Source: an uncultured Chlorobiaceae bacterium
Lineage (GTDB): Bacteria; Bacteroidota; Chlorobiia; Chlorobiales; Chlorobiaceae
Assembly: GCA_903882665.1 (NCBI GenBank)
Contig: CAIRXW010000006.1
Location: forward strand, 1 to 53,710
Length of the DNA: 53,710 nt
Direction: 5' to 3'
Position 1 is the first letter of the stretch. The number at the start of each line of letters is the position of its first letter. Below, piece by piece: positions 18,914-28,093 of the stretch. A program made the translations under genes and the position numbers. The notes under the pieces are model-generated. The model ran no database searches and was not told the origin of the DNA. It saw nothing but the letters and a program-made list of their open reading frames with translations.

Positions 18914-20686
18914 ATGAAATTTCTCAAAGAGCCTCCACGCTTCCTTTTTTTTACCGGAAAAGGGGGCGTCGGTAAAACCTCAATTGCCTGCGCAACGGCC
19001 ATGCAACTCGCTGAAGCAGGGCAACATGTTTTGCTGGTGAGCACCGATCCTGCCTCCAATGTCGGCCAGGTTTTCGGTATCACAATCGGCAGCAAAATCA
19101 CTCCTGTTGATGCCGTTACGGGCCTCTTTGCGCTCGAAATTGATCCGCAGGCAGCAGCACAGCACTACCGCGACCGTATCGTTGAACCGGTACGCGGCCT
19201 CCTGCCAGAGAGCATCGTGAAAAGCATTGAGGAACAACTTTCCGGCGCCTGCACAACGGAAATTGCCGCATTCGACGAGTTCACTGCCCTTTTGAGCGAC
19301 TCAGCCCTGACCGCCGACTTCGACCACATCATATTCGACACTGCGCCAACCGGACACACCATCCGGCTGCTGCAACTGCCCGGCGCATGGAGCGGTTTTC
19401 TTGAAGAGGGCAAGGGCGACGTATCCTGCCTCGGCCCATTAGCCGGTCTTGGAAAGCAACGCACTCAATACAAGGAGGCTGTCGAAGCCTTGGCCGACCC
19501 CTTGCGTACGCGCCTGATTCTGGTCTCCCGGGCCCAGCAATCCTCTTTGCGCGAAGTCGCCCGAACCTGTGAAGAGCTCGCCGCAATTGGCATCTCACAA
19601 CACTATCTCATCATCAACGGCATATTCCCTCAAAGCGAAGCGGCAGAGGATGCACTCGCTGCCGCACTCTTTTTGCGTGAGCAGGCAGCATTATCGGCCA
19701 TGCCGGAGAGCCTCAGGGCATTGCCGTCCGATCATGTCACACTCAAGCCATTCAATATGGTCGGCCTTGAAGCGCTGCGCCAGTTATTCTCCGACAAAGA
19801 GCAGCACTCTTTTTCCAGTAAAGAGGCCATCACACTCAACGCTCCCGGCCTCCTGACACTGGTTGACGACATCGCACTCAAAGGCAAGGGCCTTGTCATG
19901 TTCATGGGTAAAGGAGGTGTTGGCAAAACAACCCTCGCGGCAGCAACAGCTCTTGAGCTTGCCCGTCGTGGCCTGCCGGTGCACCTTACCACCTCCGATC
20001 CTGCGGCTCATCTCACGGAAACATTGAACGGGAACATCGACAATCTTACCGTCAGCCGGATCGACCCCCGCGCCGAAACCGAACGCTACCAACAACAAGT
20101 TCTGGCTACCAAAGGAAAGGAACTCGACCTGGAAGGTATCGTCCTGCTTGAAGAGGATTTGCGCTCGCCCTGCACCGAAGAGATTGCCGTCTTCCAGGCT
20201 TTTTCACGCATTATCAGTGAGGCTGACCGAAAAATTATTGTCATGGATACGGCCCCCACCGGTCATACCCTGCTGCTGCTTGATGCAACCGGTGCCTATC
20301 ACCGTGAATTCACCCGTCAAAGTGGAAAAACAGAGCAGCACTCTCTTACGCCAATGACGCGGATGCAAGACACGAAACAGACCAGCATCGTGCTCGTGAC
20401 ACTGGCTGAAACTACCCCGGTGCTGGAAACCGCCAATCTGCAAGAGGAGTTGCGACGTGCCGGCATTGAGCCATGGGGCTGGATCATCAATAACAGCATA
20501 GCCGCCGCCGGATCACACTCCCCTCTTCTCAACCGACGAGCGCAGAACGAATTAAAAGAGATTGACGCCGTGGCCCGCCTTTATGCCACACGCTACGCCG
20601 TAGTACCGTTGTTGAATGAAGAGCCAACAGGAGCGAATCAGCTTCTGAAGCTCATCCATGGCCAGGTAACAGAGCACACAATATAA
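18914..20686 (+). CDS. arsA: ArsA arsenite-stimulated ATPase, two-domain
   Basis: A 590-residue tandem ATPase. P-loops GKGGVGKT occur at residues about 15-22 and 332-339, and DTAPTGHT signal motifs in each half. With the ATG at 18914, the metal-binding Cys fall at positions 113 (SGACTTEIA) and 172 (DVSCLGP), the E. coli ArsA numbers. The third, in RSPCTEEIA, is near 420. This supports the chosen start over the one ten codons upstream. ArsA normally energises ArsB, but no ArsB, Acr3 or ArsR gene is in the window. In green sulfur bacteria the efflux partner may lie elsewhere. Confidence 0.95.
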   Translation: MKFLKEPPRFLFFTGKGGVGKTSIACATAMQLAEAGQHVLLVSTDPASNVGQVFGITIGSKITPVDAVTGLFALEIDPQAAAQHYRDRIVEPVRGLLPESIVKSIEEQLSGACTTEIAAFDEFTALLSDSALTADFDHIIFDTAPTGHTIRLLQLPGAWSGFLEEGKGDVSCLGPLAGLGKQRTQYKEAVEALADPLRTRLILVSRAQQSSLREVARTCEELAAIGISQHYLIINGIFPQSEAAEDALAAALFLREQAALSAMPESLRALPSDHVTLKPFNMVGLEALRQLFSDKEQHSFSSKEAITLNAPGLLTLVDDIALKGKGLVMFMGKGGVGKTTLAAATALELARRGLPVHLTTSDPAAHLTETLNGNIDNLTVSRIDPRAETERYQQQVLATKGKELDLEGIVLLEEDLRSPCTEEIAVFQAFSRIISEADRKIIVMDTAPTGHTLLLLDATGAYHREFTRQSGKTEQHSLTPMTRMQDTKQTSIVLVTLAETTPVLETANLQEELRRAGIEPWGWIINNSIAAAGSHSPLLNRRAQNELKEIDAVARLYATRYAVVPLLNEEPTGANQLLKLIHGQVTEHTI

Positions 20687-20698
20687 AAAGTGAATCCC

Positions 20699-21409
20699 AT
20701 GTCAAATCCATTGCTGCTTGTTGTCGAAGATGACCAGAACCTTGCAAAGCTGCTTGAATATAATCTCAATCGGGCAGGCTATAGATCTCATCTTTCCGGC
20801 ACCGGCGAAGATGGGCTTGAGCAGCTCTCACAAAAAAGCTTTGACCTTGTGCTGCTTGATGTTATGCTGCCGGGAATGGACGGTTTTGAGCTTTGCCGAA
20901 AAATCAGGCAGCATCAGCGTTACAAGGATATCCCCATCATCATGGTAACTGCCAAAGGAGAGGAGATCGACCGGATTCTCGGCTTTGAACTCGGCATTGA
21001 TGACTATGTGGTTAAACCCTTCAGCCCCCGTGAGCTGACACTGCGCATACGGGCAATCCTCAAGCGGGATCACCGGCAGAGCGGTAAAACTGAGGAACTG
21101 CTCAAGGCAGGAGCCCTTGAAGTCGATCTGACACGACACCTTGTGACGCTTGAAGGCAAAGAGCTTGTGGTGACGCTGATGGAGTTCAAGCTTCTCGTCG
21201 CCCTCCTCAAAAGGAAGGGAGAGGCACAATCGCGCGAGAGGCTGCTCAGTGATGTCTGGGATATCGATAAAAGCATCAACACCAGAACCATCGACACACA
21301 CATCACCAGAATCCGCGAAAAACTTGGTGAAACTGGCCGCATGATTACAACTGTGCGGGGACTTGGTTACAAGTTTGAGGAAAAAGAGGGTGATGACCAT
21401 GCAGGTTAA
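20699..21409 (+). CDS. phoB: PhoB-like response regulator (OmpR family)
   Basis: A 236-residue receiver plus winged-helix regulator. The receiver has the acidic pair in VVEDDQN, phospho-acceptor Asp in LVLLDVMLPGMDG and Lys in VVKPFSPREL. The Trans_reg_C domain ends TIDTHITRIREKL, then TVRGLGYKFE. ATG 20699 is preferred to the GTG at 20690. It begins 13 bases after arsA and overlaps its kinase. Placement with an alkaline phosphatase, phoU and ppk supports a phosphate role, but OmpR-type regulators cannot be told apart with certainty by sequence alone. Confidence 0.88.
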   Translation: MSNPLLLVVEDDQNLAKLLEYNLNRAGYRSHLSGTGEDGLEQLSQKSFDLVLLDVMLPGMDGFELCRKIRQHQRYKDIPIIMVTAKGEEIDRILGFELGIDDYVVKPFSPRELTLRIRAILKRDHRQSGKTEELLKAGALEVDLTRHLVTLEGKELVVTLMEFKLLVALLKRKGEAQSRERLLSDVWDIDKSINTRTIDTHITRIREKLGETGRMITTVRGLGYKFEEKEGDDHAG

Positions 21410-23174
21410 GCTCTCCTTCAAGTTCGGCCTTGTTATAGGGATGATTATTTTTTTGTCGGTAGTCATCAGCTACTTCTCAATTGAGCATCGGTTAACAGAG
21501 ATACTGGTCACTGCAACAAAAAAGGAGCTACACCGTGATCTTCTGCAAAGCAAACAGATGTTTGAAGAGGAAGCGCGGGAATGGCCGACAAATAAGCAAA
21601 GCAACGCATGGGTAGAGCGTATCGGACGCACACTTGATATCAGGGTCACCCTGATTGACCTTCAGGGAGAGGTCATCTCCGACTCCTCTGTCCCCCCCGG
21701 CAAGCTCTACGGAATGGAGAACCACTGGAACAGGCCGGAAGTACAGGAGGCCATTGCAAAAGGGTACGGTGAAAGAACCCGATACAGTCAAACCGTCAAA
21801 GAGCACATGCTCTATATGGCCATCCCTGTCGGTTTGCCGAAACCCTGCGCCATCCTTCGATTCGGAAAACCGCTCTACGATATCGGAGTGTTCGACAGCG
21901 TAATTCAGAGAGAGATCACCCAAGGTATCTTTCTGGCCTTATTTTTCTCACTGATCGCAGGTTTTCTGGCAGCGTTTTTTCTGACCCGTCCGCTCAGGAT
22001 TCTTGCCAAAACCGCTCAAAAAAGGATTCACGGCGATTTTTCAGCCACCACTCCTGTATCAAAAAAGGATGAAACAGGAGTGCTTGCCCGCGCATTGCAG
22101 GTCATGACGGATGAAATCATAACACTGCGACGCAGTGAAGAGTGGCTCCGTGCTGTTTTTTCAGGAATTCGTGAGGCCATCATTGTTACCGATTCGACTG
22201 GCGACATCATTCTGGTCAACCCGGCGGCATCAAGAATGTTCCGCATTGATGGCACCATGTTCAAGTCTCGCCCGCTCCGCCATCTTTCCGACAGCAACCT
22301 TCAGGAGCTTTTTGCAAGGGTTCACAGCGCACGCCTGGCCCTGCTCAAGGAGGAGATGACACTCATGACTACAAGGGGAGGGCGCATCATGCAGATCAGC
22401 TCCATGCCGCTTACAAAAGAGGAGCAGTTCGAAGGAACCGTTTTTGTTTTGAACGACATCACCAAACTGCGCAACCTTGAAGCAATACGCAGGGATTTTG
22501 TCTCCAGTGTTTCCCACGAACTTCGCACCCCACTCACCGTCATCACCGGCTACGCCGAGACGCTGCTCGACGGGGCCATGCTTGAGCCCGAACATGCCAC
22601 ACCCTTCCTGCAAATTATTTTGCAGGCAAGCCAGCAACTCACCGCTCTCGTCAACGATGTGCTCGACCTGTCCAAAATTGAATCGGGCTATATTGAGTAC
22701 CAGTTCAGTGCGGTTGACCTCAAAAGCATCGTGCAGAAATCGGTTAATCTTCTGCAACATGAAGTTGAAAAAAAGCAGATCAGGCTTGAAGTCCATATCC
22801 CCGAAGAGCTTCCGCCGGTTTATGCTGATCCCCGCTATCTCGACATTATTATCCGCAATCTCCTCGACAACGCCATCAAATATGTTGACGACCGCAACGG
22901 AAAGATCAGAATTTCAGCATTCAGAAGTGATGATGCTATCCGGCTGGAAGTGGAAGACAACGGTATCGGCATATCGAAATCCGATCTCGAACGTATCTTT
23001 GAGCGATTCTACCGGGTCGACAAGGCCCGTTCACGCGAGCGCGGAGGAACGGGCCTCGGGCTTGCCATTGTCAAGCACATTATCCTGGCCCACAAAGGCA
23101 ACGTCGAGGTACGTTCACGCATCAACCATGGCTCGGTCTTCAGTGTGGTTTTGAGGATAGCGACGGGGAAATAA
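21399..23174 (+). CDS. phoR: PhoR-like membrane sensor histidine kinase
   Basis: About 591 residues. An N-terminal membrane helix (FGLVIGMIIFLSVVISYFS), a periplasmic domain of about 130 residues, a second helix near residue 180 and a HAMP segment come first. Next are a PAS domain at about 250-350 (IREAIIVTDSTGDIILVNPA) and HisKA with phospho-His in SHELRTPLTVITGYAETL. HATPase_c ends the chain, with NLLDNAIKY, DNGIGI and GTGLGLAIVKH. GAGG lies 9 bases before the ATG at 21399; an ATG two codons earlier is possible. It overlaps the regulator gene by 11 bases, so expression is coupled. Confidence 0.9.
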   Translation: MQVKLSFKFGLVIGMIIFLSVVISYFSIEHRLTEILVTATKKELHRDLLQSKQMFEEEAREWPTNKQSNAWVERIGRTLDIRVTLIDLQGEVISDSSVPPGKLYGMENHWNRPEVQEAIAKGYGERTRYSQTVKEHMLYMAIPVGLPKPCAILRFGKPLYDIGVFDSVIQREITQGIFLALFFSLIAGFLAAFFLTRPLRILAKTAQKRIHGDFSATTPVSKKDETGVLARALQVMTDEIITLRRSEEWLRAVFSGIREAIIVTDSTGDIILVNPAASRMFRIDGTMFKSRPLRHLSDSNLQELFARVHSARLALLKEEMTLMTTRGGRIMQISSMPLTKEEQFEGTVFVLNDITKLRNLEAIRRDFVSSVSHELRTPLTVITGYAETLLDGAMLEPEHATPFLQIILQASQQLTALVNDVLDLSKIESGYIEYQFSAVDLKSIVQKSVNLLQHEVEKKQIRLEVHIPEELPPVYADPRYLDIIIRNLLDNAIKYVDDRNGKIRISAFRSDDAIRLEVEDNGIGISKSDLERIFERFYRVDKARSRERGGTGLGLAIVKHIILAHKGNVEVRSRINHGSVFSVVLRIATGK

Positions 23175-23203
23175 AACCAGCAAGAGAGGTTGGTAAAATC
23201 AAG

Positions 23204-23689
23204 TCAAAGGGATCCAGCACGAGACTTTTCATGCCTTTTGACTATCGGCAGAAGTGACCGCAATGCCTCGTTGACAGAGTCGTGGTCAGGGAAATATTTT
23301 GCCACATCAGGATCAATAACAACGACATTGGTTCCCTCGGAATATCTCGCTGTATACTTGCCCCTTGCGCCTTTGCTGAAATCATACTCATCAAGCATAT
23401 CAGGATCATTTGGCATGACTTTCATATACTGTGACCTCTCGTTTTTCGTTGCCTTTCTGGCGCTGATTATTCGAATACTATCGCCCCGCTCCGTATGAAC
23501 AACAATTAATATACGGTTTTTATGAGATCTCCCAATGACAACAAATCGCTCCTCATTTGCAGAATGCTGGGGGTCATGAAGCGTCAGTGACAGAGGATCT
23601 CCAAAGACTGTACTGGCTTCATCGAAAGAAATTCCATGTTTTTGTTCATTGCTGAGCGCTTTTGGGTTATCCCACTCAAATAACAGCAT
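23204..23689 (-). CDS. brnT: BrnT-family toxin fused to its antitoxin-like partner
   Basis: One 161-residue ORF joins two parts that are normally separate genes. Residues 1-88 are a BrnT ribonuclease toxin (FEWDNPKALSNEQKHGISFDEA, interrupted here only for length, then ERFVVIGRS and IRIISARKATKNERSQY). Residues 89-161 match the antitoxin usually encoded next to such toxins (LDEYDFSKGARGKYTARYSE, then VVVIDPDVAKYFPD). An internal ATG at 23425 with AGAGG about 10 bases upstream could still make the antitoxin alone. A degraded second copy of the same fusion is at 31298-31400. Confidence 0.8.
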   Translation of the reverse strand: MLLFEWDNPKALSNEQKHGISFDEASTVFGDPLSLTLHDPQHSANEERFVVIGRSHKNRILIVVHTERGDSIRIISARKATKNERSQYMKVMPNDPDMLDEYDFSKGARGKYTARYSEGTNVVVIDPDVAKYFPDHDSVNEALRSLLPIVKRHEKSRAGSL

Positions 23690-23996
23690 GTTTGGCCATT
23701 TTTCGATTTGCTCTGAATTAATCGGATACCACCCGCGTTACGCATGGAAAAAGATAAAGAGTTTATCAAACTTAACCCACACCAAAATTTTTCGATAGCT
23801 ACCTTTACCAACTTATATACGCAAGCAAGGAAAAACATGTGCATATCAGTGAGGAGGACGATAACTGGTTGCTTCAAAAGCAAAAAAGTCGCTCTTTCAG
23901 GAATACTTTATATTTTTCAATCCTGAAAAGATGGAGGAAAACAACAGGCGCCTCAATCACAATGACAAACACATGAAAAAGTGATCCACCAAAGGA
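23690..23996. other. Region between brnT fusion and DUF2269 gene: degenerate repeat and possible ORF remnant
   Basis: Contains a short repeat shared with 32664-32703. Past it, a plus-strand frame from about 23803 reads LYQLIYASKEKHVHISEEDD and looks like protein-coding sequence with no usable start. No family is recognised. It may be a fossil. Confidence 0.3.
23752..23790. repeat. Degenerate repeat with small inverted repeat, copy 1
   Basis: A stretch of about 39 bases containing AAACTTAACCCACACCAAAA is nearly identical to one at 32664-32703. Both contain a short inverted repeat (AGTTT-N3-AAACT) that survives although the spacer differs. Each copy lies about 60-70 bases upstream of a minus-strand TA gene start. 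Confidence 0.5.
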
Positions 23997-24479
23997 GTGA
24001 ACTGGCTGAAAGGGTTTCACCTCATTGCTGTTTCCTCCTGGATAGGTGGCGCTGTGTCCCTGCTGGCGCTTTACTTCCCGAAAGAGGGTGTTAACGACGG
24101 CGGCGTCCTGTACGGAATAAACCGGAGCATTCATCATGTTGACATGAACATCGTGGTCATTCCCGGCGCTATCGGAAGCCTGCTCACCGGCTTATTCTAC
24201 TCCCTGTTCAGTCATTGGGGATTTTTCAAACACAACTGGCTTACCTTCAAATGGATTGTAACGGTCACCGCGATTCTGTTCGGAACCTTTTTCCTCGGAC
24301 CCTGGGAAACAGCCATGATGGAGATCTCCGGTAAAATCGGACTGGCATCGTTAACTGATTCAGCATACCTCTTCAATCAACAGATGAATCTGATGTTCGG
24401 CACGTTGCAGGTTCTGGTGCTGATCATCACCCTCTTTGTTTCCATCCTCAAGCCCTGGAAATCAAAAAAGCAGGAATAA
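23997..24479 (+). CDS. DUF2269 family integral membrane protein
   Basis: A 160-residue protein with four predicted membrane helices, starting GFHLIAVSSWIGGAVSLLAL and including VVIPGAIGSLLTGLFYSLF. The pattern of His and Trp in helix 1 and the central IPGA/GLFYS segment match DUF2269 proteins of unknown function. The GTG at 23997 is the first start after a stop codon, with AAGGA directly against it, which is poor spacing. Four codons upstream an ATG AAA AAG TGA continues in frame, so the original N-terminus may have been longer. Confidence 0.7.
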   Translation: MNWLKGFHLIAVSSWIGGAVSLLALYFPKEGVNDGGVLYGINRSIHHVDMNIVVIPGAIGSLLTGLFYSLFSHWGFFKHNWLTFKWIVTVTAILFGTFFLGPWETAMMEISGKIGLASLTDSAYLFNQQMNLMFGTLQVLVLIITLFVSILKPWKSKKQE

Positions 24480-24613
24480 ACAAGCGGGCAACTCCAGATT
24501 CGGCTCCCCTGCCATATTCATAGGCATTGCTTTAGAACGCATATTTTACGCTTCCGTATCCCATTCAAGTCATTTTTCATTACATTGGGGGCGGAGCACA
24601 AAATTTCGAAACT

Positions 24614-24838
24614 ATGACTGATTGGCAAAAACGGATTACGATTAACCCCGAACAATGTGGTGGAAGACCCTGCATTCGAGGATTGCGTATACGGGTAATT
24701 GATATCCTTGACCTGCTGGCGGCTGGTCTCAACAATGAAGAAATTCTTGATGAACTGCCCGATCTCGAAAAAGAGGATATTCAGGCTGCGCTGAAATATG
24801 CAAGCCGCAAACTCGATCATCCTGTCATTGCGGCATGA
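24614..24838 (+). CDS. DUF433 antitoxin
   Basis: A 74-residue protein (RITINPEQCGGRPCIRGLRI, then LPDLEKEDIQAALKYASRKL) that matches DUF433, an HTH-type antitoxin paired with PIN-like DUF5615 toxins. The reading frame is intact. Its stop overlaps the ATG of the toxin gene (ATGA), the usual layout. Confidence 0.88.
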   Translation: MTDWQKRITINPEQCGGRPCIRGLRIRVIDILDLLAAGLNNEEILDELPDLEKEDIQAALKYASRKLDHPVIAA

Positions 24839-25179
24839 TCATCTGGATTGATGCACAACTATCACCATCAATTGCGGCATGGATCAACCGCAGTTATCCG
24901 AATATTCAGGCATAATCACTGAGATCACTTGACCTTCTTCGAGCGGATAACCATGCCATATTTGATGCCGCAAAACATTCGGAAGCAGTGATCATGAGTA
25001 AAGATTCGGATTTCCTGAAACTTGTCGATCAGTTCGGCACGCCACCTCAAATCATCTGGATCACTTGTGGAAATGCTTCGAACAACAGAATGAGAGAAGT
25101 CCTTGAAAAATCTCTTGAAAAGGCTGTAGAACTGATACGTTCAGGGGAACCGGTCGTCGAAATCGGTGACAAAGCCTGA
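24835..25179 (+). pseudogene. DUF5615 PIN-like toxin with in-frame TAA
   Basis: The 115-codon frame reads MIIWIDAQLSPSIAAWINRS at the start. It ends with EAVIMSKDSDFLKLVDQFGT, TPPQIIWITCGNAS and EVLEKSLEKAVELI, a full-length DUF5615 PIN-like toxin. Codon 27 is TAA (24913-24915), inside the conserved region between NIQA and SLRSLDLL. All sequence on both sides is in one frame, so a single base change would restore it. Restart at an internal ATG (24994 MSKDSDF) would give a fragment lacking the N-terminal Asp. The cognate antitoxin is intact. Confidence 0.85.
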
Positions 25180-25215
25180 ATTTTCGATGGATTGACTGTT
25201 ACGTTAATTTCAGGG

Positions 25216-26037
25216 TTATTTAATATGCAGTCTGGCACAAGTCTTTCGAATGGTAACGGTAGAAGGATGATTTTTCCCCAATGTTTTCTCCATCATTCTG
25301 AGAGCTCGACGGTAAAGCTGCTTCGCTTCGGTGAACTTTTTCCGCTTTTCCAGTAATATCGCAAGATTACCCAGACTCATGGCTACATCAGGATGCTCAA
25401 TACCCAGCTTATCTTCCCTGATCCTCAACGCTCGACGACAGAACGATTCCGCTTCGTCAAACTTTCCCTTTGTTTGCAGCAATGACGCAAGATTACCCAG
25501 ACTTATGGCTACATCTGGATGCTCAGTACCCAGTTTATCTTCCCTGATCCTCAATGCTCGACGGTGCAATGCCTCAGCTTCCGTATACTTTTTCTGATAG
25601 TCCAGCAATAGCGCAAGATTATTTAGACTTGTTGCAAAATGAGGATGCTCCGTACCTAACTGCTCTTCCACAATACTCAGAGCTCGACGATGCAACAGCT
25701 CCGCTTCAACGTTTCTCCCTGTTGCATACAGCAATTGAGCCAGATTGTTTAGGCTAAAAGCAACATTAAGGTGCTCCGGGCCCCGCTTATCTTCGACAAT
25801 CTTTAGAGCGGAACGGTAGAGCGATTCCGCTTCGGCAAACTCCCCCTTTGTTTTTAGCAATCCAGCCAGATTATTCAGGCTATAGACTACATCAGAGTGC
25901 TCAGAGTATAGCTGCTCTTCAAAGATACGAAGTGCGCGACGGTGCAACAGCTCCGCTTCAACGTATCTCCCAGTTGTATGCAGCAATGCACCCAGATTGT
26001 TCAGGCTTGTTGCTACATCAGGATGCTTTGGACCCAA
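25216..26037 (-). pseudogene. C-terminal TPR part of frameshifted TIR-NB-ARC-TPR gene
   Basis: This 273-codon frame holds about six tetratricopeptide repeats of 42 residues of the kinesin-light-chain type (EHPDVATSLNNLAxLL, then EAEALHRRALRIREDKLG). It lacks its own start signal and continues directly from the frame at 26013-27929 once one missing base near 26051 is restored. It ends with KTLGKNHPSTVTIRKTCARL. In the intact gene these repeats would be the sensor or ligand-binding region of a STAND ATPase. Confidence 0.8.
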
Positions 26038-27929
26038 CTGTTCTTCCCTGACCGTAGTGCACGACGGTAGAGGGGCTCCGCTTCTACATACTTCCCCTGT
26101 TCATTCAGCACCATAGCCTGATTGTTCAGGCTATAGGCAACATCAAGGTTCTCAGGGACAAACTGCTCTTCCCTGATCACCAATGTACGATGGAAGAGCA
26201 AATCCGCTTCGGCGTATGCTGCCCGCCCATAGTGATACTCCCCAATATTGTTCAACAATATGGCGCGTTCCCGCCAGCTTTCGTCTAAATCATCCTCGGT
26301 GTCATCAAGTAGTGCTTGCGCATGAGGCAGCAAGCTTGCACATTCAGGCCAGCAAGATGGGTTGTTGTATGCCTTATCCGGAAATCGAACACTCAACGCT
26401 TGTATCATCGCATCCCGATAGCGTGCCAGCTCATCCTTACTCATCCGGTCACGAACCACTGCCTGGACAAGCCGATGAGTGGAAACTTTTTCCGTGTCAG
26501 GCGTGATGAGTGAATAGGAACGAAGTGCTGCAACAGCATCATCAAGCGTAAAGCTATCAATGATTACTCTTGCCTCAGCTTCTTGCTCATAATGCACCAG
26601 AGCTTTTTCCAAGAGGCTTTTGGGAATAGTGTCAGGAGCCGCCATGCTGCAAAGGGCAAGCAACTCTTTGGCCATGAAGACGCTCTTTATCTCATCAAAA
26701 GCAAGACTCCACGTTGTTGCAATCGTATCAGGATAGTCATCTGGTGGTTCTTCTCTTTGCCACAGCTCTTTTCTTCGGGAGTTAAACAGATCAAGATATT
26801 CTGCATAAGTTTTCTTCCTGGTTTCGATATAGGCTGCAGCCTGTTCCAGAGCAAGTGGCAGATCTCCAAGTGCCTCTGCAAGCTTATCAGCAACTTTTTC
26901 ATCCGATTGACCCGTCCGTTTCTGCAGAAAAGCAATGGATTCATTCCGATTCCATACTTCAATGGATAATGGCTTGCCAAACGCTCTCCAGTCCTGATTC
27001 CGGGAGGTGATCAGCACATGGCCGCCAGAGGATTCCGGAAGATAATCGCGAATACTCTTTGCATCTTTGGCGTTGTCAAAGATGAGCAACCAGCCCTTGT
27101 TCTTATCCAGCCATTTCCGCATAGCCCGAACAACAAGCTCCTGTTCTGACTCACTCTTTTCCGGCAATTCCAGTTCAGTTGCGAGTGCGATGTAATCGGC
27201 AATAAGGCTTGATGGCGCTTCTGCGCGCAGCCACCAGACAAGATCGTAGGATGCACTCTGCTGAAAAGCATATTCCATGGCAATCTGCGTCTTGCCGATT
27301 CCGCCAAGCCCATAGAGCGCCTGCTGCGTCAGAGCGGTATTATGCTCTTTATTCAAGGAGTCGCGAATATCCTCCAGCACCTGAACGCGACCTGTAAAGT
27401 TCGGATTGCGCCGTGAAAGATTCCAGACAGGTGGAAGTGTGCCCGGAAAACGGGGCTCTTGTTTCATGGAATGCACGGCCGATCCGGGAAAGTTGGGTGC
27501 TGTTTCTGGTCGCGCAGAATCATTGCTTAACGTTTGCCGTATTTCTTTGAGCAAACGATCTTTCGCAACACTCTCTGATAATCCAACCAGATCGATATAA
27601 ATCAGCGATGCAAGTAATCCATCAGGTTGAACATCTTCAATGCGAATCGGAATCAATAGTCTTTTGATTCCTGTAGGATCTTGAACCAATGCGGCTGCCC
27701 ACTCCGGTTGCGCGTATAAAGATTCAAGATATTGAGATGACAAAACTGCAATCGTACGATCAGTTTCTTTTGCCGCCCGATGCATTTCAAGAATAAAATT
27801 TCCTCCTGCATTAAAATCCCATGCCTGAATAACCGTGGAATAACCGCCTGTTTTTTCCAGATGCCAGGCAATCCATTCTGCCCATTGCCGATCTCTGCCG
27901 GTATAACTAATGAAGAAATCTTTTTTCAT
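26013..27929 (-). pseudogene. TIR-NB-ARC-TPR STAND defence protein, N-terminal part
   Basis: 638 codons. Residues 1-140 are a TIR-like domain (FFISYTGRDRQWAEWIAWHL, with Glu76 in AQPEW at the position of the catalytic Glu of NAD-cleaving TIRs). The NB-ARC domain follows, with P-loop GLGGIGKT at 207-214, LLIFDNA Walker B and the LPLALEQAAAYIE motif. Residues about 540-625 start the TPR array. The frame then goes wrong at about 26051: RRALRS replaces the expected RRALRxREEQLG seen in every later repeat. Domain order matches bacterial STAND anti-phage proteins whose TIR effector degrades NAD. The antiviral role is inferred. Confidence 0.85.
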
Positions 27930-28093
27930 ACCAGCAGATGAAGGCGAATGAAAAGTTTTTCAGTAAAGATAAAGCTGATATACGATAATAACAACAATAT
28001 TGACGAAAAAAAGTCCAGCAAAATATTTCAAAACATTGATTTATCGAATAGCCGGAATGTGACTCCGACGACTGTAACGCCGTTTATATCTCC

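Noticed and set aside
20828-21466. 212-codon minus-strand ORF
   Set aside because: Shadow of the response-regulator gene, with no start signal or recognised domain.
25216-26110. Regular 126-base periodicity as a DNA repeat array
   Set aside because: It codes for 42-residue tetratricopeptide repeats in frame.
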